Shown: positions 52,127 through 60,990, counted from the first letter of the stretch. The stretch: DNA of 64,000 nucleotides from Shimia sp040370365 (GCF_040370365.1 NZ_BAABWQ010000001.1:62001-126000); one strand, 5' to 3'. The notes: generated by a model not told the origin, from the sequence alone. Program-made: numbers and translations.

Positions 52127-52175
52127 CGTCGGTATTGCGTCTGTTTTGCGACTGCATTGCGGAGGTGCAAAATCC
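52127..52175 (-). repeat. Dispersed 11-bp-unit intergenic element, copy 3 (inverted)
   Basis: On the minus strand it reads GGATTTTGCACCTC, then CGCAATGCAGT, CGCAAAACAGA and CGCAATACCGA, then CG. It starts right at the P450 stop codon, within the gap between two convergent genes. It is about as similar to copies 1 and 2 as they are to each other. Confidence 0.85.
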
Positions 52176-52194
52176 GGGCAACAAATGGTTAATG

Positions 52195-52219
52195 AAAGGG
52201 CGCCAAGAGGCGCCCTTTT
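52195..52219. terminator. Bidirectional terminator between P450 and yejA-like gene
   Basis: AAAGGGCGCC (52195-52204) pairs with GGCGCCCTTT (52209-52218) around a four-base loop AAGA. Flanking A and T residues fit termination in both directions. Confidence 0.9.
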
Positions 52220-52224
52220 GAGGA

Positions 52225-54039
52225 TTATTCTTCGTGCCACCAGACGCCGGGCAACCATTTGACACCATCGCCGTAGATCGGCAGCGACTCCGGGAAATGC
52301 AGGTCTTGGTGATGTGCGACGCGGCCCGCAGCGTAGGTCCAGATTGGGATCACGTAGCGCCCGGTTGTCAGGACGCGATCCAGCGCCTTGGTTGCGGCGA
52401 AGAAGTTTTCCCGAGATTCAGATGTGAGCATCTCATCGATCATTGCGTCGATCGCTGGGGACTGGACACCCATCCAGTTGCGTGACCCGTCTTGAGACGC
52501 GGCTTCCGACCCCCAATACAGGCGTTGCTCGTTTCCGGGGCTGAGAGAGATCGCTCGGCGGTAGTTGGTGATGTCAAAGTCGAACGTCCCGGTACGTTGT
52601 TTGTACTGAGGGCCATCCACAAGCGTTATGGTTACGTCCACACCAAGGGCTTCCAGCGCCTTGCTGTAGATGTCGGTGATGGCTTTGTTTTCTGTGTCGC
52701 CCTGTGAGAGCAGGATCTCCAGCGCGAGCACCTCACCAGATGCGTTTTGCATTTTGCCGTCTACCACTGTCCACCCAGCGGCTTCCATCAAGGACATGGC
52801 TTTGCGCAGATTGGCCCGATTGCGTACGGAGCCGTTGGATTCTGGCAAGCTGTATCCAGAAAACGCTTCAGGCGGCAGGGTGTCTTTGAAAGGCATCAAG
52901 AGCTCTTGCACACGGCCTGTTGCGGGGCCGTCTTCCATTGCCAGCTGTGAGCCTGAAAAATATGAAGAAATGCGCGGCTGGCGACCGCCAGTCATCGTGT
53001 CGTTGATGAATTCAAAGTTGAACACGTGCATCAGTGCGTCACGCACGCGAATGTCATCCAGCGGGGCGCGACGGGTGTTGAGTACCAAGCCGGTGATGCC
53101 AGACGGTTTTTGATGCGGAATCTCCGATTTTATGATGTCGCCAGATTGGGCGAGGGGGAAGTTGTAGTTCGACGCCCATTTTTCAGCATTGAATTCGCGG
53201 ACATAAGAGATTTCACCTGCTTTGAAGGCCTCAAACATCACAGAGGCGTCGCCAAAGAAATCGATTTTGATTTCATCAAAGTTCTGCGTGCCTTGGCGAA
53301 ATGGCAGGTCTTTGCCCCAATAGTCTTTGTTGCGGCTTAATGTAACAAAGCGACCAGCTTCAAAGTCGGAGACCACATATGGGGCTGTTCCAATGGGGGC
53401 CTCTTGTAACGTGATGTCTTCAAAGGCTTTGCCCTCAAACTGAGCTTTTTGGAGGATGGGGCGGAGGCCTGCGATTAAGGCCAATTCTCGGTCGTCGGTG
53501 TTAAAGGTGATGCGCAGGCTCCTTGGACCTGTCGCCTCGATGGTCTCCACTTTTTTCCAAAAACCGAGGTAGCGCGGGTGGCCAATTGTCCCCAACGTTT
53601 CATAGGACCAGATCACGTCATCGACGGTCACAGGCGCCCCATCAGAGAAGCGCGCTTCCTCACGCAACGTGAATTCGACCCACGAGCGATCCGCTGGTGT
53701 CTCAATCGATTCGGCAAGAAGACCGTATAGGGAGAATGGCTCGTCAAAGTTACGACCCATGAGGGATTCATATGCGAAGAACCGGAGTTGCCACGGGACC
53801 GTGCCTTTGCGGACAAACGGGTTGAGTGAGTCAAAGCTGCCACCGTTGCCTGTGACGATTCGGCCACCCTTGGGGGCGGTGGGGTTCGCGTAGGGCAAAG
53901 ACACAAAATCGTGTGGCAGGGTGGGGTCGCCATACATAGCGATGCCATGGCTGGGCTCTGCCAGGCTTGGGTTGCCAAGCAATGTGAGTGCCAGCGCAGC
54001 GGCGGCTCTGGTGAGTTTGGGGAAACATATTGGTGTCAT
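52225..54039 (-). CDS. ABC transporter substrate-binding protein, YejA-like
   Basis: This 604-residue periplasmic protein (SBP_bac_5 family) has signal peptide TRAAAALALTLLGNPSLAEP and mature HGIAMYGDPTLPHDFVSLPYANP, the YejA/microcin C type opening. Later motifs are GSFDSLNPFVRKGTV and FTLREEARFSDGAPVTVDDVIWS. YejA-like proteins bind oligopeptides or murein peptides. The permease and ATPase genes (yejBEF) would be downstream but are not in the window; here the next minus-strand gene is absent. It therefore appears as an orphan binding protein. Confidence 0.9.
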   Translation of the reverse strand: MTPICFPKLTRAAAALALTLLGNPSLAEPSHGIAMYGDPTLPHDFVSLPYANPTAPKGGRIVTGNGGSFDSLNPFVRKGTVPWQLRFFAYESLMGRNFDEPFSLYGLLAESIETPADRSWVEFTLREEARFSDGAPVTVDDVIWSYETLGTIGHPRYLGFWKKVETIEATGPRSLRITFNTDDRELALIAGLRPILQKAQFEGKAFEDITLQEAPIGTAPYVVSDFEAGRFVTLSRNKDYWGKDLPFRQGTQNFDEIKIDFFGDASVMFEAFKAGEISYVREFNAEKWASNYNFPLAQSGDIIKSEIPHQKPSGITGLVLNTRRAPLDDIRVRDALMHVFNFEFINDTMTGGRQPRISSYFSGSQLAMEDGPATGRVQELLMPFKDTLPPEAFSGYSLPESNGSVRNRANLRKAMSLMEAAGWTVVDGKMQNASGEVLALEILLSQGDTENKAITDIYSKALEALGVDVTITLVDGPQYKQRTGTFDFDITNYRRAISLSPGNEQRLYWGSEAASQDGSRNWMGVQSPAIDAMIDEMLTSESRENFFAATKALDRVLTTGRYVIPIWTYAAGRVAHHQDLHFPESLPIYGDGVKWLPGVWWHEE

Positions 54040-54118
54040 TGCCTGAACAATCCTGTTGGTTGCTTGTTTTGCTTACCCAAAAAGTAACGCCGGATTCGTG
54101 GGTTATCAAACTTTTAGC

Positions 54119-54147
54119 TTGGAGCCCGGCGCACTAACGCTTATAAA
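54119..54147 (+). promoter_or_regulatory. Sigma-70-type promoter
   Basis: TTGGAG (54119-54124) and TATAAA (54142-54147) are separated by exactly 17 bases. Transcription should start near 54154. It is the best-matching promoter I can read in the window and drives the candidate small RNA. Confidence 0.65.
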
Positions 54148-54153
54148 GGTGTC

Positions 54154-54229
54154 ACTGCTCGATAGGTTTCTTGCCTGTATGAAACCTGCCTCAATAACTT
54201 TACGCCCGCTTCGCGCGGGCGTTTTTTTT
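54154..54229 (+). ncRNA. Candidate small RNA, about 76 nt
   Basis: Downstream of the TTGGAG-N17-TATAAA promoter the predicted transcript folds into a perfect 7-bp stem-loop AGGTTTC-N10-GAAACCT (54164-54187), a short single-stranded stretch CAATAACTTTA, and a terminator stem CGCCCGC/GCGGGCG (54203-54221) with eight T's. It has no open reading frame of note. It lies between a minus-strand gene and the bdhA gene. This is the architecture of a trans-acting regulatory RNA. The exact 5' end is inferred. Confidence 0.6.
54203..54229 (+). terminator. Strong Rho-independent terminator of candidate small RNA
   Basis: CGCCCGC (54203-54209) pairs with GCGGGCG (54215-54221), loop TTCGC, then eight T's. 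No protein gene precedes it on this strand. Confidence 0.9.
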
Positions 54230-54336
54230 GGGCAATCGGCGGGTTTACGTAAGACTACGGTATCGCAGGTATTTCCCTTATTTTGCGGGTGCAGCATGTT
54301 ATGGTGCGCGTGAGCGTTTAGTGGAAGGGCAGCAAG

Positions 54337-55110
54337 ATGAGTATGACGGGCAAAACGGCGATTGTGACGGGGTCAAATTCGGGAATCGGTCTGGGGGTGG
54401 CGCGTGAATTGGCGAAGTTGGGCGCAGATGTTGTGCTCAATTCGTTCACAGATCGCGATGAGGATCATGCGCTGGCTGCGGACATCGCCTCAGAGTTTGG
54501 TGTCGTTGCACGATATATCGCTGCAGATATGTCACAAGGAGATCAATGTCGGCGTTTGATCGAAGATGCGGGCGGATGTGACATTCTGGTGAACAACGCA
54601 GGCATTCAGCATGTGGCACCAATTGACGAATTTCCGGTGGAGAAGTGGGATGCAATCATTGCGATCAACATGAACTCCGCGTTTCACACAACGGCTGTTG
54701 CGCTGCCACATATGCGTGCAAGGGGCTGGGGGCGTGTGGTGAACATTGCAAGTGCGCATGGTTTGACAGCATCGCCGTTTAAAGCCGCGTATGTCGCTGC
54801 CAAACACGGTGTGGTTGGCATGACAAAGACGGTTGCGTTGGAAACAGCGGAGGAACCGATCACCTGCAATGCCATCTGCCCCGGATATGTGCTGACCCCG
54901 CTGGTGGAAGCGCAGATCCCGGACACAATGGCGAAATACAACATGGGCCGCGAGGACGTGATCAAAAAGGTCATGTTGGAGCGTCAACCCAGCCGCGAGT
55001 TTGCCACGGTCGAGCAGCTGGGTGGCACGGTGGCCTTTCTGGCCAGTGATGCAGCTGCACAGATCACCGGCACGACCATAAGTGTCGATGGCGGCTGGAC
55101 CGCACTTTAA
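54337..55110 (+). CDS. bdhA: 3-Hydroxybutyrate dehydrogenase
   Basis: This 257-residue short-chain dehydrogenase oxidises D-3-hydroxybutyrate to acetoacetate with NAD. TGSNSGIG is at residues 11-18, NNAG at 86-89, Ser139, and YVAAK with Tyr152 and Lys156. The HGLTASPFKAAYVAAKHGVVG stretch and C-terminal GTTISVDGGWTAL match BDH proteins. It is 20 bases upstream of a patatin gene, typical of PHB or hydroxybutyrate use in this group. Confidence 0.94.
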   Translation: MSMTGKTAIVTGSNSGIGLGVARELAKLGADVVLNSFTDRDEDHALAADIASEFGVVARYIAADMSQGDQCRRLIEDAGGCDILVNNAGIQHVAPIDEFPVEKWDAIIAINMNSAFHTTAVALPHMRARGWGRVVNIASAHGLTASPFKAAYVAAKHGVVGMTKTVALETAEEPITCNAICPGYVLTPLVEAQIPDTMAKYNMGREDVIKKVMLERQPSREFATVEQLGGTVAFLASDAAAQITGTTISVDGGWTAL

Positions 55111-55130
55111 ATGTATCTAGGGAGGGTTTC

Positions 55131-56156
55131 ATGAAGCGCATCAATCTGGCTTTGCAAGGGGGCGGCGCGCATGGGGCCTTTACCTGGGGGGTTCTGGACG
55201 CGTTGTTGCAGGACGAAGATATCGAGATTGCCGGGATCACCGGCACCTCTGCTGGGGCGATGAATGGCGCTGCGCTCAAGGCGGGTCTGCTGAAAGGTGG
55301 GCTTGACGGCGCGCGACAGAATCTAGATTGGTTCTGGCAAAAAATGGGAGCGGCGCAGGTTCCGGGTTTAGATGCGTGGTTTGCCGCTGTGCCACCGGGG
55401 ATGGTGAGCCGGGCGATGGAATACAGTTGGCCGTTTATGGCGGTCGATATGATGCAGCGCTTGACGTCGCCGTATTCCATGGGGCCGTTATACGAGCATC
55501 CGCTGCGCGACATTGTCGACCAGTTCAGTTTTCAAGATGTCTGCGCGGACGAAGGTCCGGAGCTATTTGTCTGTGCCACCAATGTGCGCAGCGGCAAGGC
55601 GCGGGTGTTCTCCGGTGGTGAGATTTCCACCGATGCGCTTTTGGCCTCAGCCTGTCTGCCGACTTTGTTTAAGGCCGTGCAGATTTACGACGCCAAGAGC
55701 GGTAAAACCGAGGCCTTTTGGGATGGGGGGTATACCGGCAATCCGCCGCTGTGGCCGCTCTACCGCCGTTCATTGCCGGAGGATGTGGTGATTGTGAACA
55801 TCAACCCCTTGCGTCGAGAAACGGTTCCGGTGACGCCGCAGCAGATTGCCAATCGGATCAATGAGATAAGCTTCAATTCGTCTTTGATGAGTGAATTGCG
55901 AGCGGTGGAGTTTGTACAGCGACTGATTGATGTGGGGGCGTTGACGCGGGAAGAGAAGCGTGAAGTTAAGGTGCACATGATTGCGGATGACGATCTGATG
56001 ACGCGCCTGTCTGTGGCGACCAAAAGCTGGCCAATCACATCGGTTTTGTTACATCTCAAAGAAGCAGGGCAAGTGGCTGCCAAAACGTTTTTGAGCGCGC
56101 ATAAAGCGGATATCAACGAGCGCGGAACTGTGGATTTGGCGGCGATGTACAGCTGA
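55131..56156 (+). CDS. Patatin-like phospholipase
   Basis: This 341-residue protein has the patatin oxyanion hole QGGGAHGAF (residues 9-17), nucleophile GTSAG with Ser40, and the catalytic Asp in DGGYTGNPP at about residue 201. A C-terminal helical part (VEFVQRLIDVGALTREEKREV) follows. It follows bdhA closely. A role in PHB depolymerisation or membrane lipid turnover is inferred from that pairing. Confidence 0.9.
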   Translation: MKRINLALQGGGAHGAFTWGVLDALLQDEDIEIAGITGTSAGAMNGAALKAGLLKGGLDGARQNLDWFWQKMGAAQVPGLDAWFAAVPPGMVSRAMEYSWPFMAVDMMQRLTSPYSMGPLYEHPLRDIVDQFSFQDVCADEGPELFVCATNVRSGKARVFSGGEISTDALLASACLPTLFKAVQIYDAKSGKTEAFWDGGYTGNPPLWPLYRRSLPEDVVIVNINPLRRETVPVTPQQIANRINEISFNSSLMSELRAVEFVQRLIDVGALTREEKREVKVHMIADDDLMTRLSVATKSWPITSVLLHLKEAGQVAAKTFLSAHKADINERGTVDLAAMYS

Positions 56157-56292
56157 CTGGGGAAGAATCCCTAGACGGAGATACACTGGGTTGGCGCCAT
56201 GTTCCGAACAGGTGCACGGTCGCGGTTTTGACGCGTTCGGTCTCTGGGTGAGAGTAGTTTGGATCAATTTAGGCTGGTCGGGGCTGTCTGTG

Positions 56293-56976
56293 TTAGGCCT
56301 CTGCCGGGAGCGTCGGATCCTTGGGATTCGGATAAACCAAGCCTGCGGAAATCACCAGTTTGGCGGCTTCTTCGACGGACATCTCCAGCTCGATCACGTC
56401 GTCTTTGGGAAAAAAGAGCAGAAAGCCAGATGTTGGGTTTGGTGTTGTTGGTACAAAAACGCTCATCAGCGGGCTTGTGGTGGCCGCTGTTTCTGCCACT
56501 TCGCCTTTGGCATTGGTGGAGATAAAGCCAATCGCCCAGATGCCGCGGCGGGGGTATTCGATCAGGCAGGCCTTTTCAAAGCTGCGTTCGGTTTGCGCAA
56601 AAACCGTTTCAGCGATTTGTTTCACACCGGAATAGATTGACCGCACCACCGGCATGCGGGCGACGATGTTTTCGGCGACACGCAACAGCGAGCGGCCCAT
56701 AAGGCCTTTGGCGATCCAGCCGACCATAATGGTGAAGATCAGGAAGATGATCATCCCCACGCCACGCAGGTTAATGCCAATGTAGTTTTCTGGCTTGATC
56801 GTGTTGGGAATGAGCGGCAGCACAAATCCGTCCACCCAGCCGACAAATGTCCAAACCAGCCAAATTGTCAGAGCAATTGGCAAAATGACGACGATGCCGG
56901 TCAGGAAGCTGGACCGCAAACGTCCAAAGAAGCCAGTTTTATGCGGCGGATCGTTTTCGTCGAATGGGGTCGTCAT
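56293..56976 (-). CDS. DUF502 family membrane protein
   Basis: This 227-residue protein begins MTTPFDENDPPHKTGFFGRLRSSF, has two membrane helices (LTGIVVILPIALTIWLVWTFVGW and VGMIIFLIFTIMVGWIAKGLMG), then a soluble domain with RSIYSGVKQIAETV and VPTTPNPTSGFLLFFPKDDV. This is the DUF502 (LIKE COV) pattern. Function in bacteria is unknown. The longer open frame upstream lacks the family's N-terminus. Confidence 0.9.
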   Translation of the reverse strand: MTTPFDENDPPHKTGFFGRLRSSFLTGIVVILPIALTIWLVWTFVGWVDGFVLPLIPNTIKPENYIGINLRGVGMIIFLIFTIMVGWIAKGLMGRSLLRVAENIVARMPVVRSIYSGVKQIAETVFAQTERSFEKACLIEYPRRGIWAIGFISTNAKGEVAETAATTSPLMSVFVPTTPNPTSGFLLFFPKDDVIELEMSVEEAAKLVISAGLVYPNPKDPTLPAEA

Positions 56977-57113
56977 TGGGCATTCCTGCAGGGGGGTGTC
57001 ATGCCTAGTTAGGTGTTTGTAACGCAAGCTGCAATGACGTTTACGTAGGGGCGACATTTGGCGGCTGCCGCACGGGGCGACAGCCTTAGTTTTAGGCAGA
57101 TGAAAATGGCAAC

Positions 57114-58031
57114 TTAGGCCACGAGGGCGGTTGCGATGTCTGCCGCAAGCCGCGCGTTGTTGCGCACAAGTGCAATATTGGCGGTTAGAGAGCGGCCATC
57201 GGTCAATTCAAAGATGCGTTGTAGCAAAAACGGTGTCACATCTTTGCCGCTGATCCCCTGATCTGAGGCTTCTTGTGTCGCCTGCGCAATCACTGGCGCC
57301 AGCGTTGCGGCCGCGATTTCATCTGTGGCCGGGATTGGATTGGCCACCAATTGGCCACCCGGCAGTCCCATCGCGCCGCGCATTTTATGCGCAGCTGCGA
57401 TCTCGGCAGCACTGTCCATGCGCAGCGGTGCTATGAGATCAGAGCCTGCAGACCAAAACGCAGGGAAGCTGTCTTGGCCATAAGCAATCACCGGCACTCC
57501 GTTGGTTTCGAGAACTTCCAGCGTTTTTGGGACATCCAAAATCGCCTTGGCACCGGCTGCCACAACAGTAACGGGCGTGTGTCCCAGTTCGGTGAGGTCT
57601 GCGGAAATGTCAAAGCTGTCCTCCGCCCCTTTGTGCACGCCGCCGATGCCGCCGGTTGCAAACACTGCGATGCCTGCCAGATGGGCGGCGATCATGGTGG
57701 CGGCGACTGTGGTCGCTCCGGTACGACCTTGCGCCATAATCACGGCGATGTCGGCGCGGCTTACCTTGGCGACATCGCGGGCTTGGGCAAGCTCTTCGAG
57801 TTGTGTGTCGTTCAGGCCTGCGTGCAGGGTGCCGTTGAGTACCGCCATTGTTGCGGGAGCGGCACCTTTCTCACGAATGTCGTTTTCCACCTGACGCGCC
57901 ACTTCGAGGTTTTGCGGGTACGGCATGCCGTGTGTGATGATGGTGCTTTCCAGCGCCACAATGGGCGTGCCATTTTTCTTGGCTTCAGAAATTTCTGATG
58001 ACAATTCAAGGGGAAGTGCGGTCAAGCTCAT
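57114..58031 (-). CDS. psuG: Pseudouridine-5'-phosphate glycosidase
   Basis: This 305-residue enzyme splits pseudouridine 5'-phosphate into uracil and ribose 5-phosphate. It shows TPIVALESTIITHGMPYPQNL, TTVAATMIAAHLAGIAVFATGGIGGVHKG and GTGAKAILDVPKTLEVLE-like segments typical of PsuG. The start overlaps the stop of the PfkB kinase gene by ATGA, giving the usual pair for pseudouridine catabolism. Confidence 0.95.
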   Translation of the reverse strand: MSLTALPLELSSEISEAKKNGTPIVALESTIITHGMPYPQNLEVARQVENDIREKGAAPATMAVLNGTLHAGLNDTQLEELAQARDVAKVSRADIAVIMAQGRTGATTVAATMIAAHLAGIAVFATGGIGGVHKGAEDSFDISADLTELGHTPVTVVAAGAKAILDVPKTLEVLETNGVPVIAYGQDSFPAFWSAGSDLIAPLRMDSAAEIAAAHKMRGAMGLPGGQLVANPIPATDEIAAATLAPVIAQATQEASDQGISGKDVTPFLLQRIFELTDGRSLTANIALVRNNARLAADIATALVA

Positions 58032-58921
58032 GTGGCGTGTTCTCCGGAGACGTATTTTGCAGCAGCGGTGAGCGCACGTTCTAGGGCGTCTGCACGGCTG
58101 CAGTTTCGAGATTCGGCTACGATGTGCGCGGCCATGAAAGTATCCCCTGCGCCGGTGACGCGCGTCACTAAGACAGCGGGAGGTTGTTGTGTGATGATGC
58201 CATCAGGCGTTCCGTCGGAGGCGTCGTTGCCACCATCCGTGACCAAAGCACGTGCGGCCCCACGTGCCAGCAGGCCCTCGGCGGCGTCTTGCGAACTTTG
58301 GAATTCGGTCTGGCAGAGGTATCCGGCTTCCTCAAGGTTCACATAAAGGACCGCGCGTGAGTGCATTAGGAATGGCATCAGCCGCTCGGCTTTGCCCGGA
58401 GAGGCCGGGGCGACACGTAGATCGGCCTCTGAAAACAGAGGGCTGCGGGCAATTTGATCCAGCAATCGTTGGGTCAGGTTCCCGTCTAGCGCGATGAGAC
58501 CTGCGTAGGGGGCTTTGGGGGACCCAAGTGTTCCGTCTTCGAGTGGAGAGAGAATTTTCTCGCCGGCGGCTTCTAGAGAGTGAGCGTCAGCAATGGCCGC
58601 GATGAGGCCGTTTTTGCCCTCAATGGCCATATAGGTGTCGGTCGGCAGATCAGCGGAGCGATAGACGTAGTCCATGATCGCCCCCATTTCGCGGCAGGCG
58701 GTGATCAGTTCGTCCCCTTCCACGTCTTGGCCGATGGCAGAGAGGGCTGCAGGGCGCAGGCCAAAACGCGCAAGGGTCATTGCGATGTTCCAAGCGACGC
58801 CACCCGGCAGGCGGGAGATGCGGCCCGGCACGTCAGAGCCCACGCGCATATGGCTTGGCGCGCGTCCAATGATGTCCCAGAGTACGGAACCGATGCAAAG
58901 GATGTCAGGTGTGGCAGTCAT
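58028..58921 (-). CDS. psuK: PfkB family kinase, probable pseudouridine kinase
   Basis: This 297-residue ribokinase-like protein has ILCIGSVLWDIIGRAPSHMRVG, GRISRLPGGVAWNIAMTLARFG at the N-terminus and the PfkB signature VTRVTGAGDTFMAAHIV with the catalytic Asp near residue 250. Coupled overlap with psuG makes pseudouridine the likely substrate. It starts at MTATPDILCIGS; an ATG four codons earlier is possible. Confidence 0.9.
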   Translation of the reverse strand: MTATPDILCIGSVLWDIIGRAPSHMRVGSDVPGRISRLPGGVAWNIAMTLARFGLRPAALSAIGQDVEGDELITACREMGAIMDYVYRSADLPTDTYMAIEGKNGLIAAIADAHSLEAAGEKILSPLEDGTLGSPKAPYAGLIALDGNLTQRLLDQIARSPLFSEADLRVAPASPGKAERLMPFLMHSRAVLYVNLEEAGYLCQTEFQSSQDAAEGLLARGAARALVTDGGNDASDGTPDGIITQQPPAVLVTRVTGAGDTFMAAHIVAESRNCSRADALERALTAAAKYVSGEHAT

Positions 58922-58959
58922 GTTTGGCCTCACAAATCAGAGTGGGCGGAGCAGTTTGA

Positions 58960-59583
58960 TCAGGCGGAGAAAGCGGCCTGTAGGTCTTTGAGTTTGGAAG
59001 CTGGATCATCGGTGCGCCAGATTTCTTCACCAATGCCAAAGAAATCCGTGAAAGGCGACAGTTTGGCAATGATGTCGACGTCCAGCGCGCCTTCGGCAAC
59101 CACAGGCACTTCGATCATTTGCGACCACCATTCAAACAGGTCTTGTTCCGCCAAAGTCCCGTCACCCAAAGGGGTTGTGCCAACTGGACCGAAGCTCACG
59201 TAGTCCGCGCCGTTTTCGGCAGCAGACATGCCTTCGTGGCTGGACGCGCTACAGAAGGCGCCAACAATGGCGTCTTTGCCGAGGTCCTTGCGGGTCTTGG
59301 CCACAGAGCGCGCGCCATCGGTGAGATGGACGCCGTCCAGACCAAGCCGTTCGGCAAGGATTACATGTGCATCGATGACAATCGCCACATCGCGGGCGTG
59401 CGTCACTTCGCGCAGGGCGTCTGCGGCGCGCGACAAGCGGTCTTCGTCGCGTGTGGCAAGCGCAAGACGGACGCAGGCGATATCAGCGGTGTCCAGCACG
59501 GCAGCAAGTTGATCAGGAAAGCTTGAGAGTTCGATTTCTGGCGGGGTGATCAGGTAGATCTGCGGCAGCTCTATGTCGGACAT
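58960..59583 (-). CDS. Thiamine phosphate synthase-like protein
   Basis: This 207-residue TIM-barrel protein has ThiE/TenI features: LGLDGVHLTDGARSVAKTRK, ENGADYVSFGPVGTTPLGDG and VPVVAEGALDVDIIAKL. Key ThiE residues are altered: the N-terminal QxRxK pyrimidine-site motif reads VRLALATRDED, and the diphosphate loop lacks the TxTK pattern. It may be a TenI-like or repurposed barrel. It lies 38 bases upstream of psuK and is likely co-transcribed with psuKG. Confidence 0.85.
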   Translation of the reverse strand: MSDIELPQIYLITPPEIELSSFPDQLAAVLDTADIACVRLALATRDEDRLSRAADALREVTHARDVAIVIDAHVILAERLGLDGVHLTDGARSVAKTRKDLGKDAIVGAFCSASSHEGMSAAENGADYVSFGPVGTTPLGDGTLAEQDLFEWWSQMIEVPVVAEGALDVDIIAKLSPFTDFFGIGEEIWRTDDPASKLKDLQAAFSA

Positions 59584-59665
59584 GCTCTGGCTCCTTGACG
59601 TTGGATCGGGCCGCTATAACGCGGTTTTTTGGGAATGGCTATCGGCAGTTGTGCAAAATGGGTTT

Positions 59666-59995
59666 TCATTTTGGCGGCAGGCTACGCGCATATGTTAGCG
59701 CCATGGCCACGATTTGAGTGCGTCGGGTGTCGTCACCGAGGAGATCCTCAGACAGATCCACCATGCCGCCCATGGGACGTCCGGTAAAAGACAAAGGGTC
59801 TACGCCTTCAATTTTAAGAGCCGCAGGTTCAGCTGCTTTTCCGATACGGGCCATGCCGCCGTCTTTGTGCACGCCGCAGATCATGTTGCCGCAGAGCAGA
59901 AAGCAAAGGCCACCAAACATCTTTTTCTCAGAGATACCGTCGACATCCTGTAGGGCTTCGCGCATCAAAGTTGCGTGTCCTTCGTCATAGGCCAT
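59666..59995 (-). CDS. TfoX N-terminal domain protein
   Basis: This 109-residue protein has the TfoX_N pattern MAYDEGHATLMREAL, EKKMFGGLCFLLCGNMICGVHKDGGMARIG and PMGGMVDLSEDLL. It carries only the N-terminal domain, not the C-terminal one of competence regulator Sxy/TfoX. Such single-domain proteins are widespread and not clearly tied to competence. It is divergent from the SPOUT methyltransferase gene. Confidence 0.88.
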   Translation of the reverse strand: MAYDEGHATLMREALQDVDGISEKKMFGGLCFLLCGNMICGVHKDGGMARIGKAAEPAALKIEGVDPLSFTGRPMGGMVDLSEDLLGDDTRRTQIVAMALTYARSLPPK

Positions 59996-60139
59996 GGATC
60001 TGTCTCCGAATGTTGCGCACTGGGATTCTATGCCTCCGGTGGGGATATTTACAGCCAAATGAATCGGGAGCGCTTGTTTTGTTGGGGGCACAGGGGTATC
60101 AGCGGCCAGATTTTAGCGCAGCATCGTCTGGAGAGCCTC

Positions 60140-60883
60140 ATGACCACCGACACACCGCAGCCCGCCTTTGTTCTTGTGCGTCCGCAGATGGGTGAAAACA
60201 TCGGTGGCGCGGCGCGGGCGATGCTGAATTTTGGGCTCGATAAGATGCGGGTGGTTGACCCACGGGATGGCTGGCCAAACGAGCGCGCTGTGGCGATGGC
60301 CTCTGGCGCAGGTCGGGTGTTGGACGCGGCGTTCTTGACGGACACCACGGAGCAGGCGCTAGAAGACTGTCACTACGTTTTTGCCACCACGGCGCGGGCG
60401 CGGGGTCTGACGAAGCCAGTGGTCACGCCTGAGAAGGCGATGCAGCAGGCCGCGGAGATGATCGGGCGTGGCGAAAAGGTTGCGGTGTTGTTTGGGCCGG
60501 AGCGTGCCGGGCTTGAGAATGAAGACATCGCGCGGGCCAATGCAATCATCAATGTACCGGTAAACCCAGAGTATGCCTCACTTAACTTGGCGCAATGTGT
60601 TTTGTTGACTGCCTATGAATGGCGTCGTCAAAGCGCCACTATTGTGCATGAGCGGGTGGATATGGCCAAGACCGATTGGGCCAACCAATCGGACATGGAC
60701 GCATTGGGGCGTCACTACGAGGATCGGCTGGAGGAGGCCGGGTTCTTTTTTCCGTCTGAAAAGTCAGACGGCATGAAAATCAATCTGCGCAATATGTGGA
60801 GCCGGATGCGGCTGACTCGCGCGGATGTGCAGATGTTGCATGGTGTGATGCGACAGATGGTCCGTTGGAAAGAAAAAGACTGA
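60140..60883 (+). CDS. TrmJ-like tRNA (cytidine/uridine-2'-O)-methyltransferase
   Basis: This 247-residue SPOUT-family enzyme shows VRPQMGENIGGAARAMLNFGL, then VAVLFGPERAGLENEDIARANAII and VNPEYASLNLAQCVLLTAYEW, the knot motifs that bind S-adenosylmethionine. The likely target is ribose 2'-O methylation at tRNA position 32. The start MTTDTPQPAFVLVRP is preceded by GGAGAG; an upstream frame crosses the tfoX-like promoter and is not used. Confidence 0.92.
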   Translation: MTTDTPQPAFVLVRPQMGENIGGAARAMLNFGLDKMRVVDPRDGWPNERAVAMASGAGRVLDAAFLTDTTEQALEDCHYVFATTARARGLTKPVVTPEKAMQQAAEMIGRGEKVAVLFGPERAGLENEDIARANAIINVPVNPEYASLNLAQCVLLTAYEWRRQSATIVHERVDMAKTDWANQSDMDALGRHYEDRLEEAGFFFPSEKSDGMKINLRNMWSRMRLTRADVQMLHGVMRQMVRWKEKD

Positions 60884-60990
60884 TTTGTCGCTTGTTCCGG
60901 TGGGCTGAATATACGTTCATTCCGTAAGAGTGAATGGTTGAAGCTTCGACGCGGCCCTACTAGGCTCGCGCGCAAGATCAGGAGTCAGCG

